Of a DNA stretch of 64,000 bases, positions 39,539 to 47,952 are shown one piece after another. The position numbers and the translations under genes are program-made. A model generated the notes under the pieces. The model saw nothing but the letters and a program-made list of their open reading frames with translations, searched no databases and was not told the DNA's origin. Numbering within the stretch: position 1 is the first letter of the stretch; each line of letters opens with the position of its first letter. The DNA comes from Gaiellasilicea sp963749515 (GTDB lineage: Bacteria > Actinomycetota > Thermoleophilia > Gaiellales > Gaiellaceae), in NCBI GenBank assembly GCA_963749515.1, contig CAVVMR010000014.1:124001-188000 (forward strand), in the 5' to 3' direction.

Positions 39539-40735
39539 TCAGCCGCGGAGAAGCGCGAGCACCGCGAGGACGCGGCGGTGGTCCTCGGCCGTGGCCGGCA
39601 GGCGGAGCTTCACGAAGATGCTCGTGACGTGCTTTTCGACGGCGCGCAGCGTCACGAACATCCGTTCGGCGATCGCCTGGTTCGAGCGGCCCTCGGCCAT
39701 GAACTCCAGGACCTCCCGCTCGCGCGGCGAGAGATCGCCGAGCGGGTCATCGCGTCGGTGCCTGCCGACGAGCTCGCTGACCACCGTCGGATCGAGCGCC
39801 GAGCCTCCTTCTGCAACGCGCCGGACAGCGGCGGCGAACTCCTCGATGTCGGCGACTCGGTCCTTGAGCAGGTAGCCGACGCCCTCGGCGCTCTCGGAGA
39901 GCAGGTCCATCGCGTAACCCGGCTCGACGTACTGGGAGAGCACGAGCACTCCCGTCGCCTCGTGGTTCTCGCGGATCTCCTTGGCCGCGCGCAGGCCCTC
40001 GTCGGTCTGCGTCGGCGGCATGCGGATGTCGACGACCGCGACGTCGGGCTGGTGCATTGCCACGTGGCGCATCAGATCCTCGGCGTTCCCGGACTGCGCG
40101 ACGACGTCGAAACCCGCCTCGATGAGCAGTCGTGCGATTCCCTCGCGTAGGAGCACCGAGTCGTCGGCGAGCACGACCCGGACGGGCGTCGCGCCGGGAC
40201 GGGCGCGCAGAGGCGGAAAGTCGCCGGGGAAGCCGGGCTCGTCGAGTTGGAAGATCCGCTCGGGCTCGGGCATGTCGGGCAGCGACCAGAGACCGAGATC
40301 GCGCAGGTCGCGCGCCGGCGCCAGGTCGGTGGCGGCCGTCTCGGAGGTGACGATCTGTCCTCCGTGGCCCGCAGACGCGACCCGGTAGGCGCGGTGGACG
40401 TCGACGCCGACATAACCGTCCTCGGCGAGCGCGGCAGTGCCGGTGTGCAGCCCGATCCTGACGCGGACGGGTGCGGGCCAGTTGTGGCCACCGAGCCGTC
40501 GTTGCGCGTCGACGGCCGCCTCCGCAGCCTCGGCTGACGCGGCGAAGGCGGCGAAGAGCTCGTCTCCACGCGAGTCGACCTCGTGGCCGTTCGCTCCCGA
40601 GACCGCCTCTCGCAGCAGGCGCCGGATGTCGGCGAGAACCGGCTGCCACTGCTCGCCGAGCTCGTGCGCCAGGCGCGTCGAGCCCTCGACGTCGGCGAAC
40701 AGGAAGGTGACGGTGCCAGTCGGAAGTGAGCTCAC
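39539..40735 (-). CDS. class III cyclase-like domain fused to a NarL-type response regulator
   Basis: The 398-residue protein has three domains. Residues 5-170 form a class III nucleotidyl cyclase-like domain with metal Asp15 (FADVEGST) and Asp58 (RGDELFAAF). Residues 185-305 are a receiver with phospho-acceptor Asp236 (VVDIRMP). Residues 325-395 are a LuxR helix-turn-helix (LSPREREVLEFMAEGRSNQA). In the cyclase part the substrate-specifying Lys is replaced (EVDSRGDE) and the transition-state Asn is His114, while Arg118 remains, so activity is doubtful. It may be a nucleotide-sensing input. No kinase is adjacent; the nearest is 360 nt away. Confidence 0.88.
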   Translation of the reverse strand: MSSLPTGTVTFLFADVEGSTRLAHELGEQWQPVLADIRRLLREAVSGANGHEVDSRGDELFAAFAASAEAAEAAVDAQRRLGGHNWPAPVRVRIGLHTGTAALAEDGYVGVDVHRAYRVASAGHGGQIVTSETAATDLAPARDLRDLGLWSLPDMPEPERIFQLDEPGFPGDFPPLRARPGATPVRVVLADDSVLLREGIARLLIEAGFDVVAQSGNAEDLMRHVAMHQPDVAVVDIRMPPTQTDEGLRAAKEIRENHEATGVLVLSQYVEPGYAMDLLSESAEGVGYLLKDRVADIEEFAAAVRRVAEGGSALDPTVVSELVGRHRRDDPLGDLSPREREVLEFMAEGRSNQAIAERMFVTLRAVEKHVTSIFVKLRLPATAEDHRRVLAVLALLRG

Positions 40736-40774
40736 TAGCCAATTCTAGGAGCGCACCGTCACCTGAGCTTGAAT

Positions 40775-41002
40775 CTACGCTGCGACGTCCAGCAGTTCCG
40801 GGCTCCGCCGAGCCGCATAGGCGAACGGGTGATAGAAGGCGTCGAGGGCGCGTGAGCGCTCGACGACGAGCTCGAACGAGGAATCCGTTGCGAGGTGCAC
40901 GACCTCGACGGCGACGCTGTTGTCCTCGGGTGACCACCAGAGGATGACGTCAATGCCGTCGCCCCTGCGGTGGGCCAGATCCTGTCTGTGACCGGCGTAC
41001 AT
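40775..41002 (-). CDS. small hypothetical protein
   Basis: The 75-residue protein matches nothing I recognise. It has a beta-strand pattern (IDVILWWSPEDNSVAVEVVH) followed by VERSRALDAFYHPFAYAA, with no signal or membrane segment. The start is fixed by a very strong AAGGAGG sequence 6 nt before the ATG at 41002. An in-frame ATG nine codons upstream would put this site inside the gene. The strong ribosome site argues that it is expressed. It lies between the cyclase-REC-LuxR gene and the sensor kinase gene on the same strand. Confidence 0.7.
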   Translation of the reverse strand: MYAGHRQDLAHRRGDGIDVILWWSPEDNSVAVEVVHLATDSSFELVVERSRALDAFYHPFAYAARRSPELLDVAA

Positions 41003-41098
41003 TGCTTCCTCCTTGGCGGTTGTGTTCATGCCGCCACACTTTCATGCGGAGGTTCCCGTTCGAATGCGGGGAGCAGGTGTCCCGGAGTGCGGCTGACC

Positions 41099-43573
41099 CT
41101 ACCCTTGCGAGGCGGGTTCCAGCGGGATCTCCACACTCACCCGTGTGCCGCCGCCCGGAGGGCTGTCGACGGTGAGCGTTCCCTCGAGTGCGGCGACCCG
41201 GTCAGCGAGCCCGCGCAGGCCGGATCCGCCTGCAGCATCGGCGCCGCCGACGCCGTCGTCGGCCACCTCGATGCGCGCGCAGCCGTTGTCGTGGCTGACG
41301 CGGACCGTGACCTCGGACGCGTCCGCGTACTTGCTCACGTTCGCGAGCGACTCTGCGATCACGTAGTAGGCGGCCGCCTCCACCGCGCGCGGAAGCGGCT
41401 CATCGGTGGTCTGGACGTCGACGGGCACGGGAGAGCGCGTTGCGAGCGCCTCGACCGCCGCCCCGAGGCCGCGGTCGGTCAGCACAGCAGGATGGATGCC
41501 GCGCGCCAGCTCGCGCAGGTCGTCGAGAGCCGCTGCGAGCTCTTCTCTTGCGGCATCCAGCACCTCCTCCGCCCCGGTGGGATCCGAGCTCACCTTGGAC
41601 TGCGCGAAGCGCAGCGAGAGAGCCAGCGCGACGAGGCGCTGCTGCGCGCCGTCGTGGAGGTTCCGCTCGAGCCGGCGGCGCGCCTCGTCGCCGGCCTCGA
41701 CGATTCGGGATCGCGACGCCCTGATCTCCTCTTCCTGCTCGCGGCGCTCCGTGACGTCGGCACCCGAGACGAGGACGACCGTACGGCCCTCCATGCCGAG
41801 GATCTCGCGTGCGCTCCAGGCGACGATCCGAACGGAGCCGTCCTTGCAGAGCCAGCGCGACTCACGCCGCTCCGAGGGCACGCCGTTCGCGGCGGAGCTG
41901 ATCGCCATCCCGGCCAGGTACCGGTCGTCCGCATGCACGAACTCCAGCAGGCTACGGCCCGTTACGTCCTCACGGCTCCAGCCGAGCTGATGCTCGAAGG
42001 CCGGATTGGGGCCGTACTCGTTCACCGTTGCGTCGTCCCACACGCCGACGAGGAAGATCGGGATCGTGTTCGCGACCGTGCCGGCGAAGTCGCGCTCCAC
42101 CTCCAGCTCGAGCTCCCGCTGCCGCCGCTCGGTGATGTCGAGCCCGCCGCAGATCACGCTGCGGACGTTGCCCTGGTCGTCGTAGAGCGGCGCCGTCGAC
42201 CAGGCGACGGTGACCTCCTTGCCGGCTCGGTTCACGAAGGTGTGCTCGAAGTCGGCCGAGGTATGGAAGGGCGCGGCCTCCTCGAACCGGATGCGCGAGT
42301 CGTCACGCTCGTCGGGCCCGACGAACACGTCCCAGAACGGCTGCCAGCGCACCTCCTCCTGATCCGAGTACCCGCTCGCACGGGTCGCCGCGAGGTTCAG
42401 GTTCGCGATCCGGCCGTCGCGGTCGAGCGAGCAGAGCAGGGAGGGCGACGTGTCGACGGTCGTCTCGAGGAACTCGAGCTGGGCGCGGAGCTTGGCCTGC
42501 AGGCGCTCGTTGTCGAGCCAGAGACCCGCCGCGGCGGCGACCGCTTCGACCAGCTCCGGCTCGTCCTCGAGCATCGGATCGTGCAGGATCGCGGCTGTCG
42601 GGCGGCCGGCGTGCTCGACGAGGGTGACGGCACGGCCGTCGGTCTCGTCCAAAAGCGGCTTGCCGTCGGCCGAGACGTAGCGGCCGGACTCGGGCAGCCA
42701 GTACGCGATCTCGAGTGTCGGGTCGCGCAGCGTCTGAGCGATCGCATCGCGGATCGGAGTTCCCGCGGAGAGTGCGAGGAGGACGCCGCCGACACCCGCT
42801 CGCGCGAGCCGGCTGCGCAGGACACCGGCGAGGAATGCCAGCGGCACCATCGCGAACGTGACGAGGAAGACGTAGTAGAGCGGCTCGGCCGCGTCTTCCG
42901 AGAAGGCACCGACGATCAGTTGGACGAGGAGGACGAGCATCACGAGCCCGCCGGTGCCGAGCACGGGGCCGAGCGCGCGCCGCAGCGCCCCTCGCGCCCG
43001 CACGTAGCGGATCACGACGATCAGGAGGATCGCGACGACGAGCGCGAGCGCCAGCAGGCTGACGGTCGTGCTGACGATCGTCGAGGCGGTGTCGCTGTCG
43101 GTGACGGCGATCGTGCTCGTGCAATCCGGGCAGGAGCTGTCGGGCCGCTCCTCGACCAGGAGCTGCGCGAAGGAGCCGACGAAGACGAGGGCGTAGGCGC
43201 CGATCACGAGCAGAACGTCTCGCCGTCCGGCGAGCCGGCCGGACGGGAACCCGAGCAGCAGGTGGACGAACGCCCCCAGCGCGAAGCTGTTGAGCAGCAC
43301 GCCCAGGGTGAAGATCCAGTCGTAATTCGAGAGCGTCAACCCACCGAGGAACCACAGGTAGGCGACGGTGATCAGCAGGACTCCGGTCCGGTTGTCGGGC
43401 CGGCGCCACAACGCGATCACACCGGAGACGAGGAACGACAGGCCGACGGTCAGCGCGAGCGACAGGAAGGCGCTCTTGTTTTCCTCGTGGTCGCTCGTGA
43501 GGACGAGGGCGGTTCCGACGGCTCCGAGCACGAGCCCGCCGGCGGCGAGCGCGACGAGTACGCGCGTCCTCAT
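41099..43573 (-). CDS. NarX-type membrane sensor histidine kinase with PAS domains
   Basis: The 824-residue protein has about eight membrane segments (1-260), a short GAF-like region (270-370), two PAS domains (about 372-490 and 505-625) and a HisKA_3 dimerisation domain with phospho-acceptor His640 in ERNLHDGAQQRLVALAL. A HATPase domain follows (ESLANVSKYADASEVTVRVS, DDGVGG, GLADRVAALEG). Such kinases normally signal to LuxR-type regulators. The ATG overlaps the stop of the upstream receiver gene (ATGA), so the two are coupled, yet that partner has no output domain. Confidence 0.92.
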   Translation of the reverse strand: MRTRVLVALAAGGLVLGAVGTALVLTSDHEENKSAFLSLALTVGLSFLVSGVIALWRRPDNRTGVLLITVAYLWFLGGLTLSNYDWIFTLGVLLNSFALGAFVHLLLGFPSGRLAGRRDVLLVIGAYALVFVGSFAQLLVEERPDSSCPDCTSTIAVTDSDTASTIVSTTVSLLALALVVAILLIVVIRYVRARGALRRALGPVLGTGGLVMLVLLVQLIVGAFSEDAAEPLYYVFLVTFAMVPLAFLAGVLRSRLARAGVGGVLLALSAGTPIRDAIAQTLRDPTLEIAYWLPESGRYVSADGKPLLDETDGRAVTLVEHAGRPTAAILHDPMLEDEPELVEAVAAAAGLWLDNERLQAKLRAQLEFLETTVDTSPSLLCSLDRDGRIANLNLAATRASGYSDQEEVRWQPFWDVFVGPDERDDSRIRFEEAAPFHTSADFEHTFVNRAGKEVTVAWSTAPLYDDQGNVRSVICGGLDITERRQRELELEVERDFAGTVANTIPIFLVGVWDDATVNEYGPNPAFEHQLGWSREDVTGRSLLEFVHADDRYLAGMAISSAANGVPSERRESRWLCKDGSVRIVAWSAREILGMEGRTVVLVSGADVTERREQEEEIRASRSRIVEAGDEARRRLERNLHDGAQQRLVALALSLRFAQSKVSSDPTGAEEVLDAAREELAAALDDLRELARGIHPAVLTDRGLGAAVEALATRSPVPVDVQTTDEPLPRAVEAAAYYVIAESLANVSKYADASEVTVRVSHDNGCARIEVADDGVGGADAAGGSGLRGLADRVAALEGTLTVDSPPGGGTRVSVEIPLEPASQG

Positions 43574-43932
43574 CCGAGGAGATCGGACAGCGCGTTACCG
43601 CTCAGCTCATCCTTGGGGATGAAGCCGCGGGCACCGCTCTGCTCGATCAGCCCACCGTAGTCGCATGCGTCGCGGCTCGAGACGAGAACGACGGCCGGTG
43701 GGCCGCCGTTCAGGTTGAGCGCCCGGCAGACGGCAAAGCCGTCCATGTCCGGGAGCTGCACATCGAGCAGGAGCACGTCCGGAGCGAGGGTGCGAGCCGC
43801 CGCGATCGCCGACTCCCCGTCCTCCGCCTCGCCGACCACCTCGAACCCCTCCGACTGGAGGATCGCCCGAGCCGATGCTCGGAAGCTGGGATGGTCGTCG
43901 GCGATTACCACGGTCTTGGGCATTGGAGTCAT
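43570..43932 (-). CDS. receiver-only response regulator
   Basis: The 120-residue protein is a single REC domain: acidic pair in VVIADDHPSFR, phospho-Asp in VLLLDVQLPDMDGF, the Ser of VLVSSRDA and the Lys of GFIPKDEL. The sequence ends straight after the receiver, without the LuxR domain usual for partners of NarX-type kinases. It may be a phosphate sink, a CheY-like switch or a shuttle to another regulator. The second candidate ATG is three codons on. It precedes the kinase gene with an ATGA overlap. Confidence 0.85.
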   Translation of the reverse strand: MTPMPKTVVIADDHPSFRASARAILQSEGFEVVGEAEDGESAIAAARTLAPDVLLLDVQLPDMDGFAVCRALNLNGGPPAVVLVSSRDACDYGGLIEQSGARGFIPKDELSGNALSDLLG

Positions 43933-44006
43933 CGTGTCAGAGGCGGTTGTTTCTGTCAGTACGGTTGTCCACACACTTTTCGGGTGATATTTCCCGACAA
44001 AACGGC

Positions 44007-45470
44007 TTAGACATGCGCATCGACGAGCACGTCGCCGCCCTCGCGGGCGCCGAGCGCCTGCTTCGCCTTCACTGCCAGCCAGAGCTCCATCCGCTGCTCG
44101 GGATCGTCCGGGTGCCGTCCGATTTGCTTGCGCAACTGCTCCATGCGGTACCGGAGCGTATGCCGGTGCACTCCGAGCCGGTCGGCCGCCTCGCTCCAGC
44201 GGCAGCCGCTGTCGAGGAGCGCCGCCAGCGACTCGAGGAGCCAGGCGTTGCCCGCGGCCGGCCCGAGGACGCGGGCGACGAACGCCTCGAGCGCCGCGCT
44301 CGGCAGGCTCAGCAGCAGTTCGAGCGAGCCGAGGTCGTGGTACGACGCGACGGAGCCGGTGACCGCGTCCAGCGCCGCGCGCGCCTCGAGCAGGCTGCGT
44401 CCGAGCCCCGTTCCCGCCGCCGGCCTGCCGACCCCCACGCGGATGCCGGGCGCTGCGTCGACGAGCTCACGCGCCAGCGCCAGGGCATCGTCCTCCCGGT
44501 CGGTCGCCACGAGGAACGCCGCACGGTCGCGGCGCGACGCGGAGAGGTGGCGCACGCTGCGACTGTCGAGCTCGCGCGCGATCGTCGTCCGGACGTCCTC
44601 GTTCTCCGGTCCACCGACCGCCAGCAGCGCTGCGTACTGCGCCCGCGGATCGAGCCCGAACGCCGCGATCCGGCGGCCGATCTCGCGCTCGTCGAGGCGG
44701 TCGTGCTCGAGGTCCTCGATCACGTCGCCGGCGAGGCGGAGCTCGGCCGCGGAGACGGCGTGGCGACGCGAAAGCTCGAAGGCGAGCGCGGTCTGGCCGT
44801 GGTGGAGAACGAGGCGGTCGTACTCGGAGAGCTCCTCATGAGGCTTCCCGGCCCGGAGTGACCACGTTTCGCCGTCCGCGACCACCGAGAGATCGAGCAC
44901 GTGCTCGCACGTGTCGAGCCGCGCGCCCTGGCGCTCGCCCACGACGCGTCCGGCCTCGTCGACGAGTGCGAGCGAGCAGCCGACGTGCTCGCCGACGATC
45001 GCCAGGAGCGAGGGCGCACCTCGCCCTTCGAGCACGGCGTGCGCGAGGCGCTCGTGCACCTCGAGCGCACGCTCCACCCGCGCGAGCTGCTCGTTCGCCA
45101 GCTGAGCCGAGATCGCCTTCGTCAAGGCGATGAAGGGCACGTCGTACGGCACCGTGATCAATGGAAAGCCGACCCGCTCAGCCTCGTCGGCGAGCGCCGC
45201 GGGCGGTTCCGCCCAGCCGAAGCCGACCCCGAACGCGAGGCCCGCCAGCCCGTGCTCCGCGAGCCGGCGCACGTACTCGCGCTGCGGCCGCGAGAGCTCG
45301 CCGATTCCGAGACCGGTCGTGATCAGCAGCTCGCCGCCCTCGAGCCACGGTGTCGGATCGGGCAGCTCCGAGACATGGACCCAGCGAATCGGGTTGTCGC
45401 TTCCGTCCGATCCCGCAGCGAGCTCGAGCCCGAGGCCAGGCAGGTCTGCGATGTCCCGGACGGTCAGCAT
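44007..45470 (-). CDS. PucR family transcriptional regulator
   Basis: The 487-residue protein has an N-terminal PucR domain (LTVRDIADLPGLGLELAAGS, WLEGGELLITTGLG), a central GGDEF-like degenerate region and a C-terminal PucR-type helix-turn-helix (LGVHRHTLRYRMEQLRKQIG). Such proteins control purine, amine or GABA catabolism. It is divergent from the aminotransferase-pot operon, which it probably regulates. ATG 45470 is chosen because it begins the PucR domain. A candidate promoter lies 36-65 nt upstream. Confidence 0.9.
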   Translation of the reverse strand: MLTVRDIADLPGLGLELAAGSDGSDNPIRWVHVSELPDPTPWLEGGELLITTGLGIGELSRPQREYVRRLAEHGLAGLAFGVGFGWAEPPAALADEAERVGFPLITVPYDVPFIALTKAISAQLANEQLARVERALEVHERLAHAVLEGRGAPSLLAIVGEHVGCSLALVDEAGRVVGERQGARLDTCEHVLDLSVVADGETWSLRAGKPHEELSEYDRLVLHHGQTALAFELSRRHAVSAAELRLAGDVIEDLEHDRLDEREIGRRIAAFGLDPRAQYAALLAVGGPENEDVRTTIARELDSRSVRHLSASRRDRAAFLVATDREDDALALARELVDAAPGIRVGVGRPAAGTGLGRSLLEARAALDAVTGSVASYHDLGSLELLLSLPSAALEAFVARVLGPAAGNAWLLESLAALLDSGCRWSEAADRLGVHRHTLRYRMEQLRKQIGRHPDDPEQRMELWLAVKAKQALGAREGGDVLVDAHV

Positions 45471-45505
45471 GGGGTCGCCGGCGCCGCTTGGACGCTCGGG
45501 CCAAG

Positions 45506-45535
45506 ACGGTACTCCTTGCGAGCGGGAAAAGGCAA
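45506..45535 (-). promoter_or_regulatory. candidate pucR promoter
   Basis: On the minus strand TTGCCT (45535-45530) and TACCGT (45511-45506) are separated by 18 nt, giving a leader of about 30 nt before ATG 45470. A GCAAGGAG sequence lies within the spacer. No equally good promoter was seen for the divergent aminotransferase gene. Confidence 0.4.
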
Positions 45536-45657
45536 GCATTCAGGCCGTGCTCGCCTCCAGCGCGAACGCGGGTTTGCGCCACTTTGTCGAAGGACGTCTT
45601 GGGCGCGTCGCCCCGGCGTCCATTGCGCGCAGGGGCGTGGGCGGGGAGAATCGCGGC

Positions 45658-46938
45658 GTGTCTCTCCGAGAGCGCTCGGCGGTCGACGACGTCCTCGAGG
45701 CGCGCGAACGCTACGTCGCACGGGGTGTGTCGACTCCGAGGCTCGTGGTCGTGCGCGCCGAGGGGGCACAGGTCGAGGCCGCGGACGGCACGGTCTACCT
45801 CGACTTCGCGGGCGGGATCGCCTGCCAGAACACCGGCCACGGGTTTGCGCCGGTCGTCGCGGCGATCCACGAGCAGGTCGACAAGTTCCTGCACCAGTGC
45901 TTCATGGTCGGCACCTACGAGCCCTACGTCGAGGTGTGCCGGCGGCTGGCGGAGCACTCGCCCTGCGCCGGCGAGAGCCAGAAGTCGATCCTCGTGAACT
46001 CGGGCGCGGAGGCGATCGAGAATGCGGTCAAGATCGCGCGCGCCGCGACCGGGCGCTCCGGCGTCGTCGTCTTCGAGAACGGCTTCCACGGCCGGACGCT
46101 CCTGACGATGGCCATGACGAGCAAGGTGCGCCCCTACAAGGCCGGCTTCGGGCCGTTCCCCTCGGAGATCTACCGGACGGTCGCGCCGTATCCGTACCGC
46201 GGCATCGACACGGACGCCGCGATCGCCGCGCTCGAGCAGCTGTTCAAGAGCGAGGTCGACGCCGAGTCCGTGGCATGCATCGTGCTGGAGACCGTCCAGG
46301 GCGAGGGAGGCTTCATCCCGATGCCGGCGGACTATCTGCCGAGACTCGCGAAGGTCTGCAACGAGCACGGGATCCTCTATGTCGCCGACGAGGTGCAGTC
46401 CGGCGTCGGGCGGACCGGCCCGATGTGGGCGGTCGAGCACTACGAGGGGGTCGAGCCCGATCTCGTCGTGTCGGGCAAGTCGCTGGGCGGCGGGCTGCCG
46501 CTCGCAGCGGTCACCGGGCGGGCCGAGATCATGGATGCGCCGGGACCGGGCGGGCTGGGCGGCACGTTCGGCGGCAATCCGGTCGCCTGCGCCGCAGCCG
46601 CGGTGGTGCTCGACACCGTTGCGGAGCCGGCCTTCCGCTCTCGCGCCGATGACCTCGGCGAGACGTTGCGACGCCGCCTGGATGAGCTGGCATCCCGCCA
46701 CGAGCAGATCGGCGAGGTGCGCGGCCTCGGCCCGATGCTGGCGCTCGAGCTCCGCGATCAGAGCCCCGAGCTCGCGGGAAAGATCACGGCCGCCGCCTTC
46801 GAGCGCGGGCTGCTTCTCCTCTCCTGCGGCCTGTACGGAAATGTGCTCCGCCTGCTGCCGCCACTGACCGTGACCGACGACGAGCTCGATCGCGGGCTCG
46901 AACTGCTCGAGGAGTCGGTGCGTGCCGCCGCAAGCTGA
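45658..46938 (+). CDS. class III aminotransferase (4-aminobutyrate/putrescine type)
   Basis: This 426-residue PLP enzyme has fold-type I class III features: LDFAGGIACQNTGHGFAPVV, VNSGAEAIENAVKIAR, the cofactor Asp in LYVADEVQSGVGRTG and the Schiff-base Lys274 in VVSGKSLGGGLPLAA, then GTFGGNPVACAAA. It best fits GABA or diamine aminotransferases. The GTG start at 45658 has a GGGGAG site 9 nt upstream; the in-frame reading to 45130 runs through the pucR gene. Overlap by 17 nt with potA and the PucR neighbour suggest uptake and transamination of putrescine, GABA or a relative. Confidence 0.88.
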   Translation: MSLRERSAVDDVLEARERYVARGVSTPRLVVVRAEGAQVEAADGTVYLDFAGGIACQNTGHGFAPVVAAIHEQVDKFLHQCFMVGTYEPYVEVCRRLAEHSPCAGESQKSILVNSGAEAIENAVKIARAATGRSGVVVFENGFHGRTLLTMAMTSKVRPYKAGFGPFPSEIYRTVAPYPYRGIDTDAAIAALEQLFKSEVDAESVACIVLETVQGEGGFIPMPADYLPRLAKVCNEHGILYVADEVQSGVGRTGPMWAVEHYEGVEPDLVVSGKSLGGGLPLAAVTGRAEIMDAPGPGGLGGTFGGNPVACAAAAVVLDTVAEPAFRSRADDLGETLRRRLDELASRHEQIGEVRGLGPMLALELRDQSPELAGKITAAAFERGLLLLSCGLYGNVLRLLPPLTVTDDELDRGLELLEESVRAAAS

Positions 46939-47950
46939 GATCGACGTCCGCGTCGCAGGGTTGCGCAAGCGCTACGGCGACGTGACCGCCGTCGACGGCG
47001 TCGACCTGGAGATCGGGCGAGGCGAGTTCTTCACGCTGCTCGGCCCGTCCGGCTCGGGCAAGACGACGACGCTTCGGGTCATCGCGGGCTTCGAGCTCCC
47101 CGACGAGGGCAAGGTCGAGCTGGGCGGCAAGGACGTCTCCATGCTGCCGCCGTATGCCCGCGACGTGAACACCGTCTTCCAGGACTATGCGCTCTTTCCG
47201 CACATGACCGTCCAGGAGAACGTCGAGTACGGGTTGCGGGTGAAGAAGGTGCCGCGTCCCGAGCGACGGCAGCGCGCCGAAGAGGCGCTGCGGCTCGTCC
47301 GGCTGGAGGGGTACGGCAACCGCAAGCCTGCACAGCTCTCGGGCGGCCAGCGGCAGCGTGTCGCACTGGCGCGCGCGATCGTCAACCGGCCCAAGGCGCT
47401 GCTCCTCGACGAGCCTCTCGGCGCTCTCGACCTCAAGCTCCGGCAGGAGCTTCAGGTGGAGCTGAAGCGGATCCAGCAGGAGCTCGGCATCACCTTCGTC
47501 TACGTCACGCACGACCAGGAGGAGGCGCTCACGATGAGCGACCGCCTCGCGGTGTTCAACCACGGCAGGATCGAGCAGATCGGCGCTCCCGCCGAGGTCT
47601 ACGAGCACCCGGCCAGCGAGTTCATCGCCGGCTTCGTCGGCGTGTCGAACGTGCTCGAGCGCGGCGGCCGCCGCTTCACGGTCCGGCCGGAGAAGATCCG
47701 GACGCTCGGAGAGGGCGAAGAGCCGGAGCCCGGGGTCACGATGGAGGAGGGGACGATCCGCGACGTGGTCTACGTCGGGGCGATCACCCGCTACCACGTG
47801 GAGCTCGCCGCCGGCGGCGAGCTGACGGTGGTGAGCCAGAACCTCGAGAGTGGATCGAGCGAGGCGCTGGAGCGACAGGGAAGCCGGGTCCGGCTCGTAT
47901 GGCGGCCGGAGCACGTTTTCGTAATCGAAAGCTCGAACGGAGGAACGTGA
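46922..47950 (+). CDS. potA: ABC transporter ATP-binding protein, spermidine/putrescine (PotA) type
   Basis: The 342-residue protein has Walker A GPSGSGKTT (41-49), the Q-loop FQDYALFPHMTV, the signature QLSGGQRQRVALARAIV, Walker B LLLDEPLGALD and the His switch VTHDQEEA. A C-terminal TOBE domain (about 255-340) is typical of PotA/FbpC importers. The GTG start lies 17 nt inside the aminotransferase gene. It energises the PotB-PotC permease and PotD binding protein encoded next. The polyamine assignment rests on family resemblance and neighbours; related amines are possible. Confidence 0.9.
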   Translation: MPPQAEIDVRVAGLRKRYGDVTAVDGVDLEIGRGEFFTLLGPSGSGKTTTLRVIAGFELPDEGKVELGGKDVSMLPPYARDVNTVFQDYALFPHMTVQENVEYGLRVKKVPRPERRQRAEEALRLVRLEGYGNRKPAQLSGGQRQRVALARAIVNRPKALLLDEPLGALDLKLRQELQVELKRIQQELGITFVYVTHDQEEALTMSDRLAVFNHGRIEQIGAPAEVYEHPASEFIAGFVGVSNVLERGGRRFTVRPEKIRTLGEGEEPEPGVTMEEGTIRDVVYVGAITRYHVELAAGGELTVVSQNLESGSSEALERQGSRVRLVWRPEHVFVIESSNGGT

Positions 47951-47952
47951 CG

